64,000 bases of DNA. Source: Acidobacteriota bacterium (GTDB lineage: Bacteria > Acidobacteriota > Terriglobia > Bryobacterales > Bryobacteraceae). The stretch is from the NCBI GenBank assembly GCA_018268935.1, contig JAFDVS010000091.1, positions 45,564-109,563 of the forward strand. Reading direction: 5' to 3'. A program made the translations under genes and the position numbers. A model generated the notes under the pieces. The model saw nothing but the letters and a program-made list of their open reading frames with translations, did no database searches and had not been told where the DNA came from. Of the stretch, positions 1 to 7,695 are shown piece by piece; the stretch's first letter is position 1, and every line of letters starts with the position of its first letter.

Positions 1-1059
1 GCCGATATTGCCTTCCTGAATAAGGTCAAGGAACTGGAGGCCGCGGTTGGTATAACGTTTGGCGATGGAGACGACGAGGCGAAGGTTGGCTTCGATAAGC
101 TGCTTCTTGGCCGTTTCGGCTTCCGCCTCGCCGCGCTCGACAATCTGCATGCTGCGGCGCAGATCGGTGGCCGAGGCGCCGTAATCGTCCTCCAATTGCG
201 TAATCCGCTGGAGCGCCGTCTTCAGTTCGCGCTGCGTTTCCTTGGCCGCGCGGTCATTGGGAAATTCTTCCAGGCGGCGCTGGAGCTTGGCCACTTCGCG
301 TTCAACGGGTTTGAACTGCTCCACAGAGCGGCGCAGTTTGTCGGCGAACTGGCGGTAGACGGAACTGGTGAACGGAATGCCGCGAACCATGCGCGAGATG
401 CGGACCATGGTGCGCGCCAGTTGCCAGCGCAGTTGGCGGTGCTGCTTCGGCTTCATTCCCTTCGAGAATGAGAGCATCTTCTGCTTGTATTGCTGGCCGC
501 GCTTCTGGTGCTTCTCGATTTCGGCGATGGTGGCGACAAGCTCCGCGGTTTGTGTTTCGATGGCCTCGTCGCTGACCATCAGGTCGGCCTGGATCAGCAT
601 GTCGCGGACCGGCATGTTGCCCTGCTGGATCTCTTCCGACATGGCGATAATCTCGCCGATGACGAGGGGGGAACGGGAGAGCGCGCGGCTCACCTGGCGC
701 TGGCCGTGTTCGATACGCTTGGCAAGTTCGATTTCGCCTTCGCGGGTGAGCAGCGGAACGGTGCCCATCTCGCGGAGGTACATGCGGACCGGATCATTCG
801 TCTTGTCACCGAAGTCGCCGGCCAGGTCGATGTCGGCGAGATCTTCCGGCTCATCGGCTTTCTTCTCGAAATCGATTTTTGGTTCTTCGAGAAGCTCCAC
901 GCCGGCCGTATCCAGTTCAGCGAGAAGGTCATCGATTTCCACGCCCCCGGCGATTTCATCGGGCAGCATGTCGTTGACTTCGTCATAAGAGACGTAGCCG
1001 CGCTCCTTGCCCATATGCATGAGCTTCTGGAGTCTTCCGAGTTTTTCCTCTCCTGCCAC
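1..1059 (-). CDS. rpoD: RNA polymerase primary sigma factor RpoD (sigma-70), 5' part only
   Basis: Directs core RNA polymerase to housekeeping promoters. The reverse strand encodes a region 1.1 segment (GKERGYVSYDEVNDMLP), then the non-conserved spacer, and region 2.1/2.2 with ANLRLVVSIAKRYTNRG and QFLDLIQEGNIG. The gene leaves the window at base 1, so the DNA-contacting regions 2.4 to 4.2 are not visible; about 353 codons are seen. The start is uncertain. An in-frame stop lies at 1168-1170 and the first ATG (1020) would cut into region 1.1. GTG at 1059, preceded by a weak AGAAGAG, is my choice and TTG at 1110 is the alternative. rpoD normally follows dnaG directly; here two opposite-strand genes separate them. 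Confidence 0.95.
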   Translation of the reverse strand, partial: MAGEEKLGRLQKLMHMGKERGYVSYDEVNDMLPDEIAGGVEIDDLLAELDTAGVELLEEPKIDFEKKADEPEDLADIDLAGDFGDKTNDPVRMYLREMGTVPLLTREGEIELAKRIEHGQRQVSRALSRSPLVIGEIIAMSEEIQQGNMPVRDMLIQADLMVSDEAIETQTAELVATIAEIEKHQKRGQQYKQKMLSFSKGMKPKQHRQLRWQLARTMVRISRMVRGIPFTSSVYRQFADKLRRSVEQFKPVEREVAKLQRRLEEFPNDRAAKETQRELKTALQRITQLEDDYGASATDLRRSMQIVERGEAEAETAKKQLIEANLRLVVSIAKRYTNRGLQFLDLIQEGNIG

Positions 1060-1394
1060 CGCTTGCTCTTCTATTCCAGCCGTTTCGCTCTTGAAATCGG
1101 TTTCCGGCAATGCCTCACGCGCAATGACCGTTGTAGTGTTCTGATTAGTGTCACCGCGTTCGTTGGTCTAGTACTGCGTGACCTTGAACTCCTCAATTCT
1201 AGCATTGCTGATTTCCTTGCGTGGGCCTGCCGCCGTGGTCCGCGAACGGATATTTTTGGCCAACCCAAGCTAAACATCGGCACATTGGTGCGGAGACAGT
1301 AGGGCTAACCGGTTGCTGCCCGTTTCATCAAGGCTTCCTTACTGTTCCCTTACCGAAACTGACGACGAGCAGCCTTATATTGCTAAAGAACCAT
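1060..1394. other. Divergent intergenic region between rpoD and the SBBP-repeat gene
   Basis: About 335 bases with no convincing gene. On the minus strand an extended -10-like element (TGCTAGAAT, about 1198-1206) lies upstream of rpoD, followed by GAGGAG with no usable start codon after it, which suggests a long untranslated leader. The plus strand must carry the promoter for the downstream secreted protein, but I see no clear -35/-10 pair for it. An open frame extends upstream of the chosen start of the plus-strand gene, but its predicted peptide has no signal sequence. Confidence 0.4.
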
Positions 1395-3725
1395 ATGACT
1401 CCCGCACACGCAGCGAATTTACCGCCGCAGGTGGCCCATGCGCCCGCGGCCTTTGTAGAACGGACCTCGGGAAGCGGAGCCGCCGTGTACGAATCGGCTG
1501 CTTTGGGTTACCGGGTGGAGATCGGCAAGCAGGGCGCCGTCCTCAGGGTGGGCCGCAACCACGCGGAACTGCGATTTTCGGGCGCGCGGGATGCCACGTT
1601 GGCCGCCGAGCAGCGAACCGGAGCGGCATCGCACCGCTATGTAGGAAGACGTTCGGAGGAACACCGCGAAATGTACTCGCGGGTGCGGCAAAAGGAACTT
1701 TATCCCGGGATTGACGCTCTCTACTACGGCTCGCAGTCGAACCTGGAATATGACCTGGTGGTGCGGCCGTTTGCCGATCCGGCGAAAATACGGTTCCGCT
1801 TTGCCAATGCCAACGTGCGGCTGAACGAAAACGGTTCCCTGCGCATCCAGGTGGGAAAGGCGGAATGGGAGCAGAAGGCTCCGCTCGCCTTCCAGAAGAT
1901 CGGAGGCTTGGACAAGCAGGTGGAGGCCCAGTACGTCGTGGGGCCGGATGGAGAAATTTCCTACGCGCTCGGCAGTTATGACCGCGCCGCGGAATTGACC
2001 ATCGACCCGGTGCTGGCGCCTTTTGGCAACGTCAGTGCGGCAGGAATGAAGAACGGCTTCTATCTGGGCATTGACCCCTCGGACAATATCTATGTCGGGC
2101 AATCGAACGAAGAAGAGGATGAGGATCAATTCCAGGTGGCGCGGGTGGCCAAGTTCACCGCCGCGGGCACACTGGTGTATCAGTTTTCGGTGGCGACCGA
2201 CAACGGCGGCGACGAATTCCTGCTGCGGGCGCTGGCCGTGGCCGCCGACGGAACCCTGGCCTTCGGGGGCATCACGACATCCAAAGATCTGCCCACCAGC
2301 GCGAGCGTTTTTCAGCCCGACAAAGATGTCCGGCTGTGTACGTTCCTTCCCGCCAGTTTGGGTGTCTCCTGCATTCTGAACATGAAACACGCCGATGGAT
2401 TCGTGGTCAAATTACGGGCCAACGGAACGTTGCAGTGGGCCACCTACCTGGGCGCGGGGGATCGCGATAGCGTCAACGGGTTGGCGTTTGGGCCCGGCGG
2501 CACAGTGTATGCGGCCGGCGAAACGCTTTCGAACTTCTTTCCGCTGAAGAACGAATTCCAGGGCTGCAGCACGTTGCCGTCCAACGCATTTCTGTCGGTG
2601 CTGCGAGCCGACGGAACGGACCTCACTTACTCCACCTGCCTGCGCCCTTCCTTTGCGATTTCCTCACGCATGTCGGTGGCTTATGGCGTAACCGTGGATA
2701 CGGCCGGTAATGCCTATGTGGCCGGCAGTGTGAAGGCCGGCAACGGGGAGTTTCCCGTGCGCGGCGCCAATGGCTCCTCGCCCTTCCAACCCAATCCCGC
2801 AGGCGAGAGCGATGGGTTCGTGGCGAAGTTCAATCCATCGGCCGTGGGCGATGCTTCGCTTCTCTACTCCACCCTGGTCGGAGGCAACGAGAACGACGCG
2901 TTGGATGCCATTGTGCTCGATGCGAAGGGCGGGGTTTGCACGGCCGGCGTCACCTCATCGCCCAACTATCCGCACAACGTGCCCGTGGGTACAGCGTCGA
3001 ATCCGTTTCGCGGCGCGCAAGACCTGACCGTCACCTGCGTGGCCGTCAACGGAAACGGGCTGACGTTCTCCAACACCTACGGCGTGCAATTGCAGGGCAT
3101 CGCGAACACGATTGTGCCCACGCGCTCGGCCGAACGGTGGATTGCGCGCGATGCGCAGGGAACGCTGTATGTCACCAGCCGTGAATCGGGAACGTTCACC
3201 GCAATCCATCCGTTTGATAACGCGGGCGGAGCAGGCGCCGGCGTGTACCTGCAATTGTCCGCATCCAACCGTAGCGTGACGATTCTGTCGCACACTCCGG
3301 AAGCCGCCGGGGCCGTGGTGACGGACTCCGCGTCGGTGCCCTTCGTGGGCACGGATGCCGGAGTGAGGAAGTTCGATGTCGCCTGCGCCGGAGATGTCAC
3401 CTCGGTGGTTCAGGTAGTACAGGGCAATATCATCTTTGATGTGGGCACGGGGCGCTTCCGGCAGAACATCAGCCTGCGCACGTTGGTAGGTGCAGCCATG
3501 CCGGCCGGGGCGCGGCTCGTCTTCACTCAGTTGCCCGCCGGTGTGACGGTGTTTCAACCCGCCGGCGCCACTTCCTGCTTTGCGCCCGCCGGCGCGCCTT
3601 TTGTGGTGCTCCCCATACTGCCCCCGGTGAACGCGGGGTTCGTCACCATTGCTGTGGAATTCAATTCGTCCGGTGCTGGGGTTTTCTATGTTCCGAAAGT
3701 AGCCGGGCCAGTGAACGGCATCTAA
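1395..3725 (+). CDS. SBBP-repeat (beta-propeller) secreted protein
   Basis: About 776 residues. The N-terminal third has the module usually found ahead of acidobacterial SBBP repeats: a YPGIDALYYG motif, a block around EYDLVVRPFADP and the closing ELTIDPVL. After it come repeated blade-like segments of the type DPSDNIYVGQS, DTAGNAYVAGSV and DAKGGVCTAGVTSS, each about 60 residues apart, as in SBBP beta-propellers. The C-terminal part is a Gly/Ala/Val-rich beta domain without a PEP-CTERM signal. The start at ATG 1395 is tentative: the open frame extends upstream, no strong ribosome-binding site is visible, and the signal peptide is poor. Probable role is extracellular or cell-surface; substrate unknown. 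It lies between rpoD and dnaG on the opposite strand. Confidence 0.8.
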   Translation: MTPAHAANLPPQVAHAPAAFVERTSGSGAAVYESAALGYRVEIGKQGAVLRVGRNHAELRFSGARDATLAAEQRTGAASHRYVGRRSEEHREMYSRVRQKELYPGIDALYYGSQSNLEYDLVVRPFADPAKIRFRFANANVRLNENGSLRIQVGKAEWEQKAPLAFQKIGGLDKQVEAQYVVGPDGEISYALGSYDRAAELTIDPVLAPFGNVSAAGMKNGFYLGIDPSDNIYVGQSNEEEDEDQFQVARVAKFTAAGTLVYQFSVATDNGGDEFLLRALAVAADGTLAFGGITTSKDLPTSASVFQPDKDVRLCTFLPASLGVSCILNMKHADGFVVKLRANGTLQWATYLGAGDRDSVNGLAFGPGGTVYAAGETLSNFFPLKNEFQGCSTLPSNAFLSVLRADGTDLTYSTCLRPSFAISSRMSVAYGVTVDTAGNAYVAGSVKAGNGEFPVRGANGSSPFQPNPAGESDGFVAKFNPSAVGDASLLYSTLVGGNENDALDAIVLDAKGGVCTAGVTSSPNYPHNVPVGTASNPFRGAQDLTVTCVAVNGNGLTFSNTYGVQLQGIANTIVPTRSAERWIARDAQGTLYVTSRESGTFTAIHPFDNAGGAGAGVYLQLSASNRSVTILSHTPEAAGAVVTDSASVPFVGTDAGVRKFDVACAGDVTSVVQVVQGNIIFDVGTGRFRQNISLRTLVGAAMPAGARLVFTQLPAGVTVFQPAGATSCFAPAGAPFVVLPILPPVNAGFVTIAVEFNSSGAGVFYVPKVAGPVNGI

Positions 3726-3773
3726 GCACGCTTCACGGAATCCGCTCGAATTTCTTTTAGGAGGATCGTTTCT

Positions 3774-4391
3774 ATGCGATTGCGCTATGCAATATGGGCC
3801 TGTACGCTGCTTGCGGCGGCGGCACAGGCCGGACAGTTCGGGGTGACGGTGAATGTGCCGAACCTCTCCAATGACAATCTGGCGCTGGTGTTCCAGTTGA
3901 CGAATGCGAACACGGCGGCCAACACAGCAACCATTACGAACTTTCAGTTCACCAACGCAGCGGTGAACGGAGCACTCTCGTTCCAGGGCGGAGGCAGCGG
4001 GTCGATCGCCGCAGGAATCACGATCAATGACACCTCGAATCCGAACCTGGCCACCATCCCTTTCCAGCCCAGCACTTCGATTGCATCGGTGACCTTCAAC
4101 GTGAATCTGACGGAGAATTTCAACGGGCCGGGAACTGGGGATTTCTTCGGGATGAACCTGCTGCAGAACGGGAGTCCAATCGACAGCAACGATCCGAGCG
4201 GCCTCGATCTGTTCCTGTCGGTGCCGATTACCGCCAACGGCATCTCGCCGGTGGGCTTTGCGTTCACGCGTGGGATTTCGGTGACGGTTGGTGATCCGTT
4301 TCCGGATAACGGTACGGTGCCGGAGCCTTCCTCTCTTCTGCTGATGGGCGCGGGGCTGGCGGCCGTCTGTGCTCGCAGACTGCGCGGCTAG
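3774..4391 (+). CDS. PEP-CTERM sorting domain protein
   Basis: 205 residues. An N-terminal signal peptide (MRLRYAIWACTLLAAAAQAG) is followed by a Thr/Asn-rich beta domain with no recognised fold. The C-terminus is a tripartite PEP-CTERM signal: VPEPSS, a hydrophobic stretch and the basic tail ARRLRG. Such proteins are recognised by an exosortase in the inner membrane and exported to the envelope or exopolysaccharide. A perfect AGGAGG (3759-3764) sits 9 bases before the ATG. It converges with dnaG and the stop codons overlap inside a CTAG palindrome (plus TAG 4389-4391, minus TAG 4390-4388). Confidence 0.9.
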   Translation: MRLRYAIWACTLLAAAAQAGQFGVTVNVPNLSNDNLALVFQLTNANTAANTATITNFQFTNAAVNGALSFQGGGSGSIAAGITINDTSNPNLATIPFQPSTSIASVTFNVNLTENFNGPGTGDFFGMNLLQNGSPIDSNDPSGLDLFLSVPITANGISPVGFAFTRGISVTVGDPFPDNGTVPEPSSLLLMGAGLAAVCARRLRG

Positions 4392-6133
4392 CGTTCGCGC
4401 GTTTTGTCCAGTTGTTGCATGAGCTGCAGCGCGGTGTTCAGATCACCGCGCTGTTCGGCTTCACGAATCTGGCGCCGTAAGTCGGCCTGGCGCACTTCCT
4501 TCAACTCCTGATCCAGCACCTTCAGACACGACTGCACATTGGCGTGGATGGCCTCAGCGCTGCCGGTTTCCTGCAGTTCATCGGCAAACACCAGCCGCGA
4601 AAGCAACGTCTGGTCCGCCTCGCTCAGCCGTCCTTCCAAATCTTCGAAGGCGAAGCCGGGGTGGTGATGATAGAGGTTGAGGATCGCCTCAAAGATGGAG
4701 CGGGTGCGAAACTCGCCGACGGCGGCGTTGCCTTCCAGTTGCGGGATGACTTCGGCCCGCAGTTCGGGATGGAGCACCAGCGCCCCCAGCAGAATCTTCT
4801 CCACACTGCGCACACCGAGGCTTTTCACTTCGATGGTCTCCTGGCGCTTGTCGGCGGCGGCCTTTTTGAACTGCTCCAGCAGCATGCCGCGTTCCACGCC
4901 GATGTAGGAAGCCAGATCACCCGCCAGGCTGGCGCGTTCAATCTTGTCCGGGATCTTCATCACCGCGGGCAGCAGTAGCTGCAGCACACGCGTCCGCCCT
5001 TCAGGGGATTTTTCGTGGCGCTTGCGCAATTGATCGGCGAGCCAGAAATAGTAATTCGGCGCCCGCTCCAGCAGCGTGCGATAGGCATCCACGCCCTGCT
5101 GCTCGATGAATTCATCGGGATCGAGATCGTTGCTCAGTTCGAGAATCTTCACCCGCACGGATTCATGCAGCAGAATCTCGATGGAGCGCTCCGCTCCGCG
5201 CGCGCCGCCTGCATCGGGGTCGAAATTGACCGTCACCTTATCGGCGAAGCGCTTCATCAGCCGCACCTGGTCGGAGGTGAGTGAAGTGCCGCAAGAGGCG
5301 ACGGCTTCGCCAAGCCCGGCGGCGGAAAGGCCGATGACGTCCATATAGCCTTCCACCAAAACGAAGCGGCCTTCCTTGCGGGCGGCCTCGCGGGCGCGGT
5401 GAATGTTATACAGCACGCGGCTCTTGCGGTAGACATCGGTTTCCGGCGAATTGAGGTACTTGGGCTCGTCGCCCTTCGTGAGAACACGCCCGGCGAAACC
5501 AACAATCTTGCCGGATTCATTCTGGATGGGAAAAATGAGCCTGCCGCGGAAAACATCGTAAAAGCCTTCGCCCTCGGTGCGCTTCTTTACGAGACCCGAT
5601 TTTTCCAGCAGTTCAGCGGAGAAGCCCTCGCGCTGCAAGGCCTGCAGAACAGCGTTGCCGCCGCGTTGCGACAGCCCGATGCCAAACTCCTCGGCGGTCT
5701 CAGCGGATACATTGCGGCCCTGCACATAGGCGCGGGCTTCGGCGCCTTGTGGAGAGAGATAGGCCTGGCGGAATAGCCGCTGCGCGATTTCGTTCATGCG
5801 GAAGATGGCGTTGCGGATGCGCTCTTCGCGGTCCGAATGCTCGGTCCGCTGCGGCATGGGGATGCCGTAGCGCTCGGCCAGCGCCTGCATCGCTTCGAGA
5901 AATGTCACCCCATCCATCTCCATCACGAACTTGATCACGTCGCCGCCTTCGCCGCAGCCAAAGCATTTGTAGCGCTGGATCTTGGAGTTGACATTGAACG
6001 ACGGTGTTTTTTCGGTGTGGAACGGGCACAGCCCCATCCAGTTGGGCGTGTTGCCGGAGCGCTTCAGGCGCACACGTTCGCCAACGACATCGACAATGTC
6101 GATGGAGGATTTCAACTGCCGGGCGAAGTCCAT
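4388..6133 (-). CDS. dnaG: DNA primase DnaG
   Basis: Synthesises RNA primers at the replication fork. 581 residues, normal for bacterial primase. The N-terminal CHC2 zinc finger is intact (CPFHTEKTPSF then CFGCGEGGDV), followed by the catalytic core (FAGRVL, YLNSPET) and the Toprim motif VEGYMDVIGL with the downstream FDPDAGG acidic cluster. The C-terminal helicase-interacting part is leucine-rich. ATG 6133 has no Shine-Dalgarno sequence; a TAGTAT -10-like element at 6152-6157 would give a very short leader. dnaG is separated from rpoD by the two plus-strand genes at 1.4-4.4 kb, so the usual dnaG-rpoD transcription unit is broken here. Confidence 0.97.
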   Translation of the reverse strand: MDFARQLKSSIDIVDVVGERVRLKRSGNTPNWMGLCPFHTEKTPSFNVNSKIQRYKCFGCGEGGDVIKFVMEMDGVTFLEAMQALAERYGIPMPQRTEHSDREERIRNAIFRMNEIAQRLFRQAYLSPQGAEARAYVQGRNVSAETAEEFGIGLSQRGGNAVLQALQREGFSAELLEKSGLVKKRTEGEGFYDVFRGRLIFPIQNESGKIVGFAGRVLTKGDEPKYLNSPETDVYRKSRVLYNIHRAREAARKEGRFVLVEGYMDVIGLSAAGLGEAVASCGTSLTSDQVRLMKRFADKVTVNFDPDAGGARGAERSIEILLHESVRVKILELSNDLDPDEFIEQQGVDAYRTLLERAPNYYFWLADQLRKRHEKSPEGRTRVLQLLLPAVMKIPDKIERASLAGDLASYIGVERGMLLEQFKKAAADKRQETIEVKSLGVRSVEKILLGALVLHPELRAEVIPQLEGNAAVGEFRTRSIFEAILNLYHHHPGFAFEDLEGRLSEADQTLLSRLVFADELQETGSAEAIHANVQSCLKVLDQELKEVRQADLRRQIREAEQRGDLNTALQLMQQLDKTRER

Positions 6134-6188
6134 CGTAGGAGGGCTATTCCCATACTAGCCCGAGAGGATGCGTTAAAATCAAAGCCTC

Positions 6189-7175
6189 GTGAAACGAATC
6201 GCCTTCGCAGGCACAGCCCTGCTGCTCCTCTGGTTCGCTGCTGAAACCGAAGCTCCCGCCGCCGCCACCGCCAAGTGGTACAAGGGCAATCTCCACACGC
6301 ACACGCTGAACAGCGATGGCGATTCCAGCCCCCTCGACGTGGCCACCTGGTATCGCGAAAACGGCTACCGCTTCCTCGTCCTCTCCGATCACAACTACCT
6401 CACCGAGGTGGATCGCTTCAATCCCATCATTGCCAGCCGCGAACGTTTTCTGCTCATTCAGGGCGAAGAGGTCACTACCCGTTTTGACCAACGCCCCGTG
6501 CACATCAACGCCATCGACCTGAAGGAACTCATTCTCCCCGTGCCCGGCGCGAGCGTGGCCGAAACCATCCGCAAGAACATCGCCCTCATCACCGGCAAAG
6601 GCGCCATCCCTTCCCTCAACCATCCCAATTTCCATTGGGCCATGGGATCGAAGGATCTGCTCCAGGTGGACAACATGACGCACTTTGAGGTCTACAACGG
6701 GCACCCGGAAGTGAACAACCACGGCGGCGGTGATGCCGAATCGCTGGAGGAAATGTGGGACGCACTGCTCACCGCCAACCGCAAGCTTTACGGTGTCGCC
6801 GTCGATGATGCGCATGTGTTCAAGAAATTCGGACCCACGTTCTCAAACCCCGGCCGGGGCTGGGTGATGGTGAAGGCTGATGCCCTCGACGCCGCGCAAA
6901 TCAGCGCCTCGCTGCGGTCCGGCGATTTCTATTCCTCCACCGGCGTGACGCTCGAAACCGTGGAGCGCTCGGCAACAGGCCTCTCCCTGCGCATCGCCCA
7001 AACCGGCGATCAGAAGTACACCACCTATTTCATCGGTGCGCGCGGCCAAATCCTGGCCAAGAGTGGCGCTATGCAGCCTTCTTACACGCTGCGCAACAAC
7101 GAGCCCTACGTTCGTGCCCGTGTTGAATCCTCCACCGGCGTCGTAGCCTGGACGCAGCCCGCTTGGCGCAACTAA
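6189..7175 (+). CDS. Secreted PHP-domain metal-dependent phosphoesterase-like protein
   Basis: 328 residues with a signal peptide (hydrophobic stretch to about residue 18). Conserved PHP motifs are present in order: NLHTHTLNSDGDSS (metal-binding HxH, about residues 34-38), LSDHNYL, an EE pair in QGEEVTTR, and LNHPNFHW. PHP proteins hydrolyse phosphoesters with a bi- or trinuclear metal site; the substrate here is unknown. The start is GTG at 6189; a TTAAAAT -10-like element about 10 bases upstream hints at a very short leader. Divergent from dnaG, with 55 bases between the starts. Confidence 0.85.
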   Translation: MKRIAFAGTALLLLWFAAETEAPAAATAKWYKGNLHTHTLNSDGDSSPLDVATWYRENGYRFLVLSDHNYLTEVDRFNPIIASRERFLLIQGEEVTTRFDQRPVHINAIDLKELILPVPGASVAETIRKNIALITGKGAIPSLNHPNFHWAMGSKDLLQVDNMTHFEVYNGHPEVNNHGGGDAESLEEMWDALLTANRKLYGVAVDDAHVFKKFGPTFSNPGRGWVMVKADALDAAQISASLRSGDFYSSTGVTLETVERSATGLSLRIAQTGDQKYTTYFIGARGQILAKSGAMQPSYTLRNNEPYVRARVESSTGVVAWTQPAWRN

Positions 7176-7185
7176 ACCGCGCGGC

Positions 7186-7629
7186 CTAGGTTCCGATGTC
7201 CTCGTTCCATAACGCGGGCTTGTCGACAATGAAGCGGCGCATCAACTCGATGCATTCCTCATCCTGCACCACCGTCAACGAGACTCCATTGCTCTTCAGG
7301 TATTCCTCCGCCCCGAGGAAGTTCACATTCTCGCCGATGATCACGTGCGGGATTTTATACAGGATAATCGCGCCACTGCACATCGGGCAGGGCGAAAGCG
7401 TCGTGTAGAGTACCGACTCGCGGTAGACGCGCGCGGGCAGGCGCCCGGCGTTGCGCAGACAGTTCATTTCGCCGTGGTCGATGGCGCTTCCCGTCTGCAC
7501 GCGGCAATTGTGGCCGCGCCCGATAATGACGTTCTCATGCACCAGCACGCTGCCGATGGGAATACCGCCTTCCGCCAGGCTTTTACGCGCCTGTTCGATC
7601 GCTGCTTCCAGATAGGTGTCGCGGGTCAT
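7186..7629 (-). CDS. Cytosine/nucleoside deaminase, yeast Fcy1-like
   Basis: 147 residues from ATG 7629. A zinc-dependent CDA-fold deaminase: HGEMNCLRNAGRL holds the His ligand and catalytic Glu, and TTLSPCPMCSGAI the two Cys ligands. GENVNF and the C-terminal ending WNEDIGT closely follow the known Saccharomyces Fcy1 pattern, so cytosine to uracil deamination is the best guess; guanine deaminase or tRNA adenosine deaminase are less likely because of these signature segments. The open frame extends 20 codons upstream, but ATG 7629 begins the conserved domain. It is convergent with the PHP gene, with 10 bases between the stops. Confidence 0.85.
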   Translation of the reverse strand: MTRDTYLEAAIEQARKSLAEGGIPIGSVLVHENVIIGRGHNCRVQTGSAIDHGEMNCLRNAGRLPARVYRESVLYTTLSPCPMCSGAIILYKIPHVIIGENVNFLGAEEYLKSNGVSLTVVQDEECIELMRRFIVDKPALWNEDIGT

Positions 7630-7656
7630 GGATATCCGACAGTGTAGCCCGCCCGA

Positions 7657-7683
7657 TTGATGCAACGCGAGATGCGATAGAAT
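7657..7683 (+). promoter_or_regulatory. Putative sigma-70 promoter for the first tandem kinase gene
   Basis: TTGATG (7657-7662) and TAGAAT (7678-7683) are separated by 15 bases. The -10 box ends 12 bases before ATG 7696, so the predicted transcript has a leader of only a few bases and no Shine-Dalgarno sequence. The short spacer keeps confidence low. Confidence 0.4.
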
Positions 7684-7695
7684 CAACACCCATAC

